DNA from: Rhyacichthys aspro
Lineage: Eukaryota; Chordata; Actinopteri; Gobiiformes; Rhyacichthyidae
DNA: 64,000 bases
Reading direction: 5' to 3'
Assembly (NCBI GenBank): GCA_036850595.1
Contig: CM072161.1
Span: 12,669,905-12,733,904, forward strand
Below the pieces are notes generated by a model. It was not told the DNA's origin, made no database searches, and was given only the letters and a program-made list of their open reading frames with translations. The position numbers were made by a program, and so were the translations under genes. Numbering within the stretch: the first letter of the stretch is position 1; every line of letters starts with the position of its first letter. Of this stretch, positions 53,201-64,000 are shown one piece after another.

Positions 53201-56200
53201 CTCTGTGTTTCATTATTGACTTACTCAACATTTACTATGTCCCTTCCTCAAACACCACAGCTGTGTTTCAGAGTTGCTCCCTCTGCAACTGACCTTACTT
53301 TGTCAGTCAAGGTCCTGAGATGTTGATGTGGCCTTTGTGTACGTTTGGACATCTAATAGTAGCAGATCAATAGGTCTGATTGAGAGGTCATGCAGGAACA
53401 TGGCACTTGGATGACCATCGGTAATCCTTACAATCCTCAGTCTCAATACAAACAGCTACAGGTTAATGTTTTATTATTGACAAATATACCATAATTCATC
53501 CACAAATGTTTTTCAGTAAATTACAAAATTGTCGTGTACTGACAAATGAAAAACTGATATAAGTGTCAGAGAGGATTAAAATGTAAAGGCCTTTAGTAAG
53601 AGCTGAGGGAACACAGTGGAAGGGGGGCAAATCAGGTCTGAACTTCTCGTTACTGCTGTTGAGTAAATAAGCATTTTCTTAAATGCAATTTCTTAGTAGA
53701 TCCCGCCGTAATCGCCTTGCACTAATCTGTCTTTCACTAGCCTAAACAAAAGAGTAGAACCCTCCCAAATCCTATTTCTTAACCCAAGCCCCATAAAACC
53801 CTCTACTCACTTCTTCTTAGCCACGACTCAAGCTTTCACTTTTCACAACTCTAGTCGGAATCGACATCTCAAGATTAGCAGTCTATGAACACAGTGGATA
53901 ATAAACCCAGTCCTTAGTCTAAATTAACAATGCTGATGTCAAATAGAAAAATGTAAATGTGCTTTGCATTACCAAAATATATAGCATTTATTATACAAAA
54001 AACAAATCACAATTTAAATAACATTTCAATATTGCAAATAAATGTAGGATTGCACTTTCCATTTTAGCTGTTAAATGTTATCAGGTCTAGAGGAGATCAA
54101 AGTGAGGCTAAAAGATTTATGGAAACTCTTATTGTCTTATCAAAATTTGTAAACCAAACACTGCTTCACAAACTCTCTTCTCTCTGCGTGGTTTGCAGGG
54201 TAAACACTGGCCAGTTTTCTGTCAGAGTGATGTGCTCGCAGGGGCTTTCCCATCGCAGCCTCTTACACTGATTGACACTGATACACTGCATGTGTGTGTT
54301 TGATTGAGACACAAAGAGGTGAGGGCAGTATGAGAGCAGCGGCTACAGCCAGTGTGCGCTGCTCTGGGTTAAGTGCACGTGAGCCGGCATGTGTAGTAGT
54401 GTGTAAATAGTCGATAAGAGGCGACACTTGTCAGCCCTCTGCTCTGAACACACAAAGCCTTTGGTTGGGCCATTGTTGAACTCCTCCTCTCGCACTCACC
54501 CCCCCACCGTAACCTAAACTGGGCCTCTCAAGCAGAGATAATTATGCCTATTGTGCCCCTCGCGCACACACAGACAACACACGGATTTGTGCTAATTAAC
54601 ACACCCACCCACGTGCCTCTTCAACCTAACTTAGTCAAAGATGGCTGCCAGCACCCCATCTGTTCCTGTCCTGCTCCTGGACGATTTGAGCACACTGGGT
54701 CAAATGAGAGAGGGGGAAAAATACAAAAATACAATGTTGTTTTTTTTTGTTTTAAATATTGGTTTTACTGTTAAAATTATCTAAGCTGTTCTGTGTAAAC
54801 AGTGGTGTTACTGCCATATGTTTCTGTATTTATGTCATACATAGTCGGACCCTCATCTGCATGTCTTTATTTGCTCCCTCCAACCCCCAGCCCATGCCCT
54901 GCTGTGTGCCACATGGGACAGAGGCAGCAGCAGAGGCAGGAAGAGTAAGGCCAAACATGGTGAGAGACCAGGGGGCCAGCGCGACAGTCGATGGGTTATG
55001 TTCAATGAGCCCTGGGAACGCCACGTGCTCCCTGTCCTCCCCTGTCACAGCGCGTCCTGACAGAGCCGCCCCAACACAACAGGACAGCCATCACACAGCA
55101 GCACAGAGGAGCACACAGCCTTAATGTAGCTCCAGTTAATGTTTAATGAGCACTCCGTATTCAGGCAAGTCGATGCAAAATCTGAAAATGGCTTTATTGT
55201 GTTAGTTTTGATTGCAGACAAAGGGAAATGTGTGTGTGAAAAGGACATCCTTGTATATTTATACACTTTGGAGCATGGTGTGTGCGTCTTACAACTGTGT
55301 TTACAAGAGCCAGCCCATCCCAGACAAGTGTATCTATTAATGTATTCCTGCTCTGAGTGCACAAACACAGATTCACAAACAGACATGGAGTCTTAACACA
55401 CTACGGCTCACCATCAGGTCCCTCTGCCTTTGTCACCTGACTTTTTTTCCCCCTCACAGGACCTGTGTGGAGCCCAACCTGGCTTTACATACTGTAGAAT
55501 CTGTAAAGCTTATATCCATGAAACATACTGAAAAGGCAGGGATTTACTTAATAACTTTGTTTTGTGAATGTAAACTTGTTTATTTCTTAAAACAACAAAA
55601 CCAAAGTAACCATTTTTATTCCAAATTGCTTAAAAAGATTTTGGTGTTCTGTATATGACAGATAAATCCATGTGAATAAAGAAACAATCAACAAGATCCT
55701 TTTATAAGCTATGAAGTTATAAATATAAACCTGTTTTATATGCAAAAGGTGCAACTATTTTATTTATGTAGCAACACTTGAGACTGGTGGTTCTCTTTAT
55801 GAAATCAAACTAAACTCATCATCATAAACCACAACCAAGTCACTTCCACCAAAGTATATAAGTATAAATTGTTTAAAGCACAAATTGATTCAAAGTTAAA
55901 CAGTAATCTTCCAGGTGCTCCCAATTAACCCCTGGGTCGCTGCATGTGTGTGTGTCTGGGTTATACTGACCTCCAGCAGGGACCCCTGGGGCCTACGATT
56001 GATCTGAAATGTAGCCTGTAACTGACCTCGCCGCCCCGTAGACCCCATTACAATCTAAGCTCACACGGAGAGCTGACAACACACTGGCACACTCACAGGT
56101 TAAAGACAAGGTCAGAAAAATAGGTATCACTACTTTATTGGTATATATTTAATCATTTTCTTCAGTTTGACCAAGCAAAAACAAAAGTTTGTTGAAGGAC

Positions 56201-59200
56201 TGTAAGATGGTAAGTGTCACTGTGTCTTCAGCTAATATTGCCATCAAATAACCACAGATACATAAGACACACTGTGTGGCAGGTGGATTAGATGGAGCAT
56301 GCTTGGGCATCTTCTGTGGATCACCATGTGGCCCAGCCATCTGCTGATCCAGTCTCTGTTCAATGGAGCCACAGCTTTTTGCTGCTTGGACTGAAGGCCC
56401 CTATCTAGAGCCTGGACCCTCTCTAGTGTCCTGGGCATTTTTCTGTCTGTCCACAAACCCTCCACCTCCTCTCCTCCTTCAGCCTACTCTTCGTTGTCTT
56501 GTAAAGGGTCACAAGAGCGCAGCCACGGCTTAATTCAGGGACGGTACGGGAAAGAGAACTGATATAGGTCAGTCTGCCTGTACCCCTCCCCTCTAAAAAC
56601 CCCTTAACTGTCCTGGCTGGACGCAAAAGTGGGACAGGCAATTGGACGCACGCACACACCACCAACACAAGCACTGGATACACACAAACAGCTCCAGATG
56701 GGGAACATGTGTGTTTGACAAAATGGGACCTGCTGAAGTTCAGAGGGCACGGCGGCATTGTGTTATGTCATCAACCCGACCTACAGCCTGCTATGTGATC
56801 CTGCTACTGATCAAGACAAACCCTGGAGGAATACAAAGCAAGACATAAGTAACATCTTTAATATATAAACTGCAGCTCCACCATTTCTTCCACTGTTCTT
56901 TTGTCAAACTACATCATACTAATTGTTTTACAGTTATAACAGTAATTGCTTATCCCACACTTATTTTTTCTCATGTTAGTTGAATTCAGGTTACATTTTT
57001 TGGCCTAAAAGTGAATTTTTCCTTTAACATGGTCTAGTGCAATTAATCTCTGTCTTTATCAATAGAACAGGCAGAGTATTTGTTACCACGGAGACAGCTA
57101 ATGGGGACTGAACTAAATAAAAAGACATTCAGTCAGAGTAAATGTAATGGCGTTTCTATTTTTGTCCACAGTATCATCCAGAGACAAGCGTCCATGCCTC
57201 ATTCCCAGTGCATGATGGGATTGGATGCAGTCAGAAGAAAAACAAAGACAGATCTTTAAACTTTTTTCTCAAATGAAAATGGAGTGTCACTATTCTCGTT
57301 GCTCTCACTGTCTTTTAAGTCAAGCATAAGCAACAGGCAAGACCAGCGACAGAAAGAGTCAATGACTCACAGCGAGCTTTCAGTCACAAAATCAATCTTC
57401 ATTTTCACATCTTCATTAGGCCTTTCACTCGCTCAACAGGCAGAGGGAGGAAAGGTAAAAAGAGAAGGTCGACAGAGTGAAAAGTTATCAGCTATAATCT
57501 GTGATAAAGGTCATTAGTCATGTTTTAGTAATTGAGATTACACAACCACAATAAGATCTGATTTCATTGTATGTGCACCTCGGTTTTCATTTTAGCTTAT
57601 CTATCTATTTGAAGGTAGATGCACACACAGGAGGTGCTTCAGCACTGTGAGGATGAGGAGGGCTCCTGTGTTGATTGGCAGGAAGGTCAGGGTCAAGGTT
57701 GACTCCTGCCACATCCACCAAGAGCACTTCCAAACACATCCAAGAGTGAGCACTTGTCTTGTTTGTGTGGAGCATGTTCAGTGAGCAGTTTCATCATATT
57801 CAACATCTGATCGTCACACTCACTGCTCATCAACTGACCTATTTACCCCTAATTACACACAGCAGCCACAGGACAGCACATACCAACACCCCTCGCAAAG
57901 AAACATAAATATGCGGCCACACAGAGGACTGCGTCGTCAAAACCGCTGCATTCTAATGACTGCATCAGAGGCTGCCTTATCCCAGTGAACCCAACTTGAA
58001 CTCAACACACAGGAAAGTAATAGTGAGGCTGAGACACTTATTAACCATTCCAGTTTGAACACTTCATACTGGAATAACTGTGTTGACAGAACAAACAACA
58101 AAACTAAAAATATATCACTAAATGAATTATAAGATCATATAAATTACAATACAACAGATACAGGTTATGATGCCATAAACTGCTAAACCTGACAGATAAA
58201 GTTTGAGAAGGTGCAAACTGATTTGAATAAAATATTACTAGATGTCTGACAAAAATTAAGTAAAAATAAATTTGCAAACCATAAGCTAAGTGTGTGTGTG
58301 ACAGAGACAGTGTCTGTGTGTTTTGCATAAATAAAAAAAAACCGCCATCTGCCAGGACCCGAGGCCGTTCTTGCCCTACTACCCTCCTTGCTTCATCTTC
58401 TCCTCTTTTCCTCATCCATCTATCTTACATTGTTAGAGCAAGCATTTAAAATTCCAAAATACTGTCAAGCACATAAACGCAGCTCAGTGCGGTACACAAA
58501 ATATAATGCACATATTAAGATGTATTTACAAACAGCTTTGTCAATAGACAAGGAGTGCAGGTTGTTGTGTTTCTCTGGCACACAGTTGCACACATACAAA
58601 TGAGGTTAATGAAGACGAATGTGGGGGCACACGACTATTGACATCCTGTGTCTCTAAATGTGGCCCTGTTCTTCAAGGACACAGTGTGAAGACAAGAGGC
58701 AGGCCACAGAAATAGAGCTGATGCGGAGAACAGTGACACAACTCAAGTGTCTAACCGGTCCAACATGTGCCATAAATGCAGACAGTGATCCACTGGGGAG
58801 AGCTGATCACAGTTATAGGCTGCATTTGACATGAGTGGGAAAAATAACAGAAGGTAAAAAAGCAGTGATAGTGATCGAGAAGAGAGGAGGAGAAGAGAAA
58901 GAAAAAGAGAGGAGGAGGGGGACCAGATCAGTGATCCAGAACAGTGAGCAGACAGAAGACACGAGTTAAGAGTTCAGTCAAACATATCGCACTCAGCAGT
59001 GCATCATCAGCCATCCACACACAGAAGCAAAGACACATGCACAAAACAAAGGTAAATCAAAATTCAATGAAAGCTCACGCCTGGCCACTCTTTAAATCTG
59101 TTTGTGTCACATCTTACCTGGGACGATGGAAACAGTGTCTCTCTCCCAGGACACAACGCTGACGTACTCCTGCACAGCAGCGGGGATGAGGCACTTGAAC

Positions 59201-62200
59201 ACTGCTACGTTTCCCCGCATTGAGCGCTGGTCTGCCACTCGAACAGTGTAAGGCTCCCTGAAAACTACACACAACCACATGGAACATTTAGATCCTAAAA
59301 AAACTCCAAGGACAGACAGCAACATAACACAGTCACAGTGACACAAAAATTAACTATGCAAAAATGGAAAAGTATATTTATATATGTATGCGTCGAGGCC
59401 TAGTCAGTTACAGATATATATAGTCCTTAATATAATACTTATTTGGTGTGGACTGATGCATGCTCCTTGCTTCATGCTAATGCATGCTCTCACGCTTTTT
59501 TATTTTCACTGAACCAAGCAGTGGACGGAAAGACAAAAACTGAGAACTGTTTACATTAGCTATAACAACACCGGATCAAATTATGTTTACATCGATTACC
59601 ACAGCTCTTTACCTATATTCATGTGAAATTACAGGCCTATTCTTGTGTGTGGTATGAACTCGTGTAATCCTGCCTCTGCTTTAACCATAAATGGTTTGCG
59701 TCGACACTATTAAGCAGAATGGTCATGGAAATTTTTTTCAAGCTTTGGTGTGATCATCATGAAATCATGAAACCTTGGTCAGTAAAGAACAGAACAGTGT
59801 GGGGCAGTTAGGGGTTCATTTTATGCAGGTTCATGCAATATTTTACACTCTGTTGAATGAGCAGAGACTCATTAGCAAAATCACATGAAAGCTCAGTTTT
59901 TGAAGGTTGCTAAGAAACTGGTTTGGAATCCCTTCCCTGGTAACAGACATGATGACAGCATGAATAAATTCCTGCGATAAGAAGATAAATGTAGAATTAT
60001 ATTCAGATATATGGTTTTCGTATTGCGATGGTGATTTGATTTATGATTTGTGAACATGGTAAATGTTTTTGAATTAATTATTTCAGAAGATATACAGGCC
60101 TCCGAAATAACTTAATATTTAAAAATAATGTTTTTAAATAGGTGGACCACAATTTAAGACTTCATCTGATTGGCCAAATACACTGGCCTCAGAGAGTAAA
60201 AGCCTGGCATAAGAGGTAGCAGCAATCACACTCACAGCTAAACACAGACTTACAACATATTGGCAATATATTGTGTGGCCTGAAGATGCAACTCTAAATC
60301 CCAAACAAAACCATTACCTGTGTGACCCTAACCTGTGTCCAGGCACAACTAAGGCTACTGTCCATACAGTGTTTGTCTCTTGAGAGCAGGCTTTTGGGTC
60401 ATGTGGGAATGAAGACAGTAAGCGACTGGCACGCAGCTCAGGCTCCTGGCTCAAATCCTGGTGCTCGTTTCAGTATTAGAATGAATACTCATGAAATGAG
60501 TATTAGTTCAGGTCGGCGTTGGGAGGCAGAATGTGAAAACAGATGTTGACGGCAGGAGAGAAGGGGGAGGGACGACTGGCCTGAATGAATGACGATACGC
60601 ACAAGTGTAAGTGTAAACACTGGCTTTGATCAGCTGTGGCTTTATGTTAAGTGTTCTCTGTGAATGTCTGCACCTTCCAACCGGAGGAACCTAAACTCCC
60701 AGATGTACAATTTTGCATGAGATGAGGTCTTTGCTTATTAAAGCACCTTCACACAGTCTAATCAATGGAAAGCACCAATTAGGTTTGTTAATGAGAGATA
60801 ATTAAAGAAGTGTGCTGTGGTTATATATAGTCTGGCACAAGAGGACAGTGTGGAGAAAGGGGGAGCAAGGGGAGAAAGAACTAATGAGGACAGAAAAGAG
60901 TATGACAGACACAGCAGGAGCTTCTGAAGAACTTCTAATAATAACATCGCCAAATATCATCTTATAAGTCAAGATATAAGAATAAAAGTTTATGAACACA
61001 ATTTCAAAAAGTACTTTATGTAGCTAGACTTTAGATTTCTTGAGCAAGATGGATATCATTTATACTTTAAAGCATTGAGACTGACACACTCCTTGTACTT
61101 TTTCCTTTCTTGACTTTCAAAGAACGGAAAAACTGTCATGGAGGATAAGATGGTAATGTGACACAAACTATTGTCACAGCTTTAATCTAAAGTCTAGAAA
61201 CACAGTTCAGTTGTGCTTAATATGAAGTAGTTTTGGGATTTGTTCCCTGCAGATGGTGTGTGGCTGTGGCATAGCTGGAGTTACAGAGGTTGCTTGAGTT
61301 TAAAGAGTAACAGCTCACCACCAGATCAGGCAAATAGGTGCGAGAGAAGGCCGCAGCCCGCTGCAGGATGTGATGCAGATGTTTACTCTGTAGACTATGT
61401 TCTAGGTCAATCTGCGTTTGGGGCCAGACGGACTATTTCAGGGCAGGTGGGTGAGTCTTGTGTGGGCTGTGGGTTGGGCTCTTTTGGTGGCTGCCAATCA
61501 CATCTGCTCTACTTTTATTACTGTTTCACAACCGCCTCTTCAGACCATTTAAGAACTCATGAACATTTTCCATTTTAACTTTTAATGCCTAAATCTCTAA
61601 ATGTGACTAAAAGGGCAGTCGTCACCTAAAGAAAAACATCTTATGAAATACTTCTACCCCCGCATTGACTAACTGACCAGTCACACTCATAGCTGCTGTC
61701 CTTTAAATAGCCTTTATTTTGAAACAAAAACACAAGCACTCACACTGCGCAGCAAACACTTTTGTCAATGATGAGTAGCCTATGTCAATAATCTTAAAGC
61801 ATAGAAAAAGGATATGGGCCCCATGGTAAATGTTTGAAACATTTACTAAACCATCCATAAACCATCTCTAGTAATAGTAATCTAAGGTCAAGCTACAGTA
61901 TGTAGGTTTGATGGATACATAGTACAAACTTGATGCAAAAAAAAGTGAGTTGTGGTTCCTGTACTCACCAGCTTTGATGCGGATGTTGGGGCTACGGATC
62001 TTGCCCGCCTGGTTTTCGGCAGTGCAGAAGTAGTCATTGTCATGGATGTAGCTGTTGTAAGCTGAGGGCGAGAAGGGGTACAGTTGCAGAGTGCCATTAG
62101 CGTGCACATGACGGATGTGGGGTACATCGTAGATGTCGTCGCCAGTGGCCAGGTACCAGCGCAGAATGGCACTGGGGGTGCCCCCTGCAGGACAGGGCAG

Positions 62201-62282
62201 GGACACCCCCACCGAGCTGGAGTAGGTTACCTTCTGCAGGGAGGCATTCACAAAGTACAGCCTGGTGGAGCCCACATCCTCA
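30135..62282 (-). CDS. dscaml1: DSCAM-like 1 cell adhesion receptor (partial: first exon outside)
   Basis: Homophilic neuronal adhesion molecule for self-avoidance and lamina targeting. Exons in minus order: 61969-62282, 59118-59264, 46587-46733, 46232-46510, 44842-45117, 44414-44710, 43520-43792, 42526-42810, 42284-42403, 42028-42204, 41291-41490, 40883-40979, 40619-40747, 40375-40542, 40141-40211, 39763-40003, 38584-38730, 37544-37699, 35850-35989, 34540-34693, 33934-34051, 33666-33829, 33471-33569, 32978-33166, 32358-32645, 32113-32268, 31988-32018, 31751-31869, 31513-31665, 31207-31407, 30821-31129, 30135-30568. Phases close throughout, giving about 2025 aa against about 2050 in human. 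The signal-peptide exon lies beyond 64000. DSCAML1 rather than DSCAM is shown by WYLATGDDIYDVPHIRHVHA, the tail block GGSRDSLLE and the ending GAYSKSYTLV. The acceptor of the first listed exon could instead be at 62289. Confidence 0.95.
32358..40747 (-). other. dscaml1: dscaml1 exons for FNIII 1-4, Ig10, FNIII 5-6
   Basis: FN1 40619-40747 plus 40375-40542; FN2 40141-40211 plus 39763-40003; FN3 38584-38730 plus 37544-37699; FN4 35850-35989 plus 34540-34693; Ig10 33934-34051 plus 33666-33829; FN5 33471-33569 plus 32978-33166; FN6 32358-32645. The Ig10 insertion between FN4 and FN5 is the hallmark of the Dscam family. Motifs include DNLKKFAQYGVVVQAFNRAG (FN2) and CGTWYKVKLAAKNSVGSG (FN5). Confidence 0.92.
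40883..62282 (-). other. dscaml1: dscaml1 exons for Ig domains 1-9
   Basis: Exon-to-domain map: Ig1 61969-62282; Ig2 59118-59264 plus 46587-46733; Ig3 46232-46510; Ig4 44842-45117; Ig5 44414-44710; Ig6 43520-43792; Ig7 42526-42810; Ig8 42284-42403 plus 42028-42204; Ig9 41291-41490 plus 40883-40979. Each domain shows the C-strand Trp (for example IRWERGD) and the YxC motif (YYLCQAS, YTCIAS). Most boundaries are phase 1, typical of Ig-superfamily genes. Each Ig exon is present once. Confidence 0.92.
46734..59117 (-). other. dscaml1: dscaml1 12.4-kb intron splitting Ig2
   Basis: Largest gene-free stretch of the window. I see no exon, tRNA-like or full transposon sequence. It contains scattered simple sequence, including a polypurine run at about 58875-58922, and several patches of higher complexity that could be regulatory, but none that I can name. 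Confidence 0.55.
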
Positions 62283-64000
62283 CTGTGTACTGTGTAGAAA
62301 ACACACAATGATATACCGGTTAATGGGATAATGAGAGGATGAAAGGCTAAATCGTAAAGATTAAGTCTAGTAAGATTGAGGAGTTGTTTAAAATTACAAT
62401 GTTCTTCAAAACTGAAAAGTTTTCACAAAGGAATCTGCATTTAAAAGAATCAGCAAAACCATATAAAATGTTGTAAACACCGCTGCCACACTACAGGGAT
62501 TAAACAGCCACCACACTACAGTGATTAAAAACAAAAAAGGTGCAGTGACGGAAGTATGCTTCAAATCAGCTGAAAGTGATAATGTCACCAACAATGCAGT
62601 TCATTTTTTTTCTGGAGGTGGTAATCAAAAGTTTGTGTTTTCAGGGCATGACAATATTGTCCTTGTGTAACTACATGTCCAATACACAACTGATGTTTAT
62701 AGAGATAGCTATTGCTGTGTAAATACTAACAGGATTTTACTTGGTCAATCAGAGCAACCACCATTACACTGATTGACAAATAATGGGCAGACAAGGAACG
62801 TCCTTCAAATGTGTGGCAAAATAATGATAACAAATGTATGTCAAATGTCCAGCTGCAAACATCAGTCATGTGATGTAGAAAGCCAGGGATTTGGGCTAAA
62901 GCCTGTGGTGGTTTAGGTGGATCGGGGAGGGGAGGAGTCTCTTACCTTGTACAGTGGGTACACATACACAAACAAAGAGAGACGCAGAGAGGGAGGGAAC
63001 ATGCTGATAGGTTATGTGATTGGAATTTCTATGCCAGACGCAGAGATTTAAGTCGATTTAATCTCCTTACATATTTAACACACACACCACTGCACACACA
63101 CTAAAACATGGAGACCGGCAGAAGCGCTCTTCATTGGCATTCAGATTAAACACATACAACTGGAGATAGAAGTGAGGGAGAAAAGGGGATCCAGGGGTCT
63201 AATATTTGGGGTTATGATAGTAAGATTATAATGTGGGGGATGGGCACCACTGACTGACAGATGTGAAAGAGCCTCCATGGGTTTGAAATTATGTCATTTA
63301 AAAGACATCAGCTCGCCACATGTTCACCCCAAGTGTCTTTCTGTTACATATTGGAAGATCTGATAATGGATGGAACATTTTCCCTCAACAGCTATAATAT
63401 AAAGCCATTCAGTAATATCCTTTTTCAGGTTTGGTTGCGGTCATCACAACTTTTATCAAAGGCAGGAGGTGGATGGTATTTGTGCAACTTAATCCTCACA
63501 GATGTAACGCTCAATAAGAGTGACATAATCAATAGATTATACGTTGTGTGTACTTTATGAGAAATAGAAACAAAGGACATTAAATCAACAGTATATTTTG
63601 CTAACCTATTGTTTATATATTTCTGAAGTCAACAGAATACAGTTATTAATGACCTTAACTACATTATAATATCTCACCTTATACATTAAAGTGGGGTAGT
63701 AAAAACTACGTTTTAAACTGACTTCACTTTAATGTCTTAAAGTTGTCATATTGTCCACAAATACCACAGAATCCAAATCAATAATTTTCATATTTCTATG
63801 TCCTTCAATGCACTCTTTGCTAACTTTGTTTGTTCATCAGGCTGTTTAATGTAGTGAGACTTTAAGCTATGGGTGATGTTGACAGAAAAACATTAACAAA
63901 TAAAGCCTGGCAGCATCACTCATTGCCATCAACAGTATCAGTGTGCTGGCACTAAGCTCAGAGCAGCAGATTGATGAAAGATGCCGTTTTCCTACTATCC
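62283..64000 (-). other. dscaml1: dscaml1 intron 1 (right edge)
   Basis: Sequence upstream of the Ig1 exon. No signal-peptide exon whose phase fits the Ig1 exon was found, so the start of the gene lies to the right of the window. Confidence 0.6.

Noticed and set aside
40883..62282. Search for tandem alternative Ig exons as in arthropod Dscam1
   Set aside because: Each Ig exon occurs once, and the introns hold no second Ig-like frame with the Trp and YxC motifs. This is the simple vertebrate architecture.
62941..62998. Possible signal-peptide exon of dscaml1 on the minus strand (MFPPSLRLSLFVYVYPLYK, good donor after it)
   Set aside because: It ends in phase 0, but the Ig1 exon needs phase 1 or 2 at either acceptor, so it cannot encode the known N-terminus.

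Overview
The window is vertebrate nuclear DNA and almost certainly from a teleost fish. All coding sequence is split by GT-AG introns, the introns are short to moderate, and every gene recognised has a vertebrate protein family behind it. The first gene resembles M17, a fish IL-6-family cytokine. No bacterial, viral or recognisable full-length transposon sequence was seen.

Layout, left to right. (1) 1.24-3.29 kb, + strand: a small secreted helical cytokine (M17/CNTF/LIF/CTF-like, 218 aa) with a compact inducible-looking promoter (AP-1 site, ISRE-type element, TATA box) and an AU-rich 3' UTR. (2) 3.42-11.89 kb, - strand: a complete class I myosin gene, myo1c. It has 32 coding exons and reads 1045 aa from an upstream start matching the mammalian nuclear-myosin-1 start, or 1028 aa from the internal Met. 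Its 3' end faces the cytokine gene so closely that the two 3' UTRs must overlap. (3) 12.0-16.1 kb: AT-rich spacer without a credible gene. (4) 16.14-26.10 kb, + strand: p190A RhoGAP (arhgap35, 1526 aa), with a GC-rich noncoding first exon, an intron carrying a perfect 35-bp inverted repeat, a leader with three upstream ORFs, one giant coding exon of 3.7 kb and five small exons for the GAP domain, then a 2.3-kb 3' UTR holding an old internal duplication. (5) 26.1-27.8 kb: spacer between two convergent genes, with CTCF-like motifs and a small CpG-rich patch. (6) 27.8-62.3 kb, - strand: dscaml1, a Dscam-family neural adhesion receptor. Thirty-two exons encode everything after the signal peptide: ten Ig domains, six fibronectin III domains, one membrane span and a tail ending in a PDZ ligand. 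The first exon lies beyond the right edge, so the gene is partial. (7) 62.3-64.0 kb: intron 1 of dscaml1.

The four genes do not form a pathway. myo1c (membrane-actin motor), arhgap35 (Rho shut-off) and dscaml1 (neurite self-avoidance) all affect cortical actin or neuronal shape, but their neighbourhood looks like ordinary fish synteny. Exon borders below were read by eye from splice consensus and checked by adding reading phases across each gene. They close without a frameshift in all four genes, so none looks like a pseudogene. Comparisons with human proteins are from memory.
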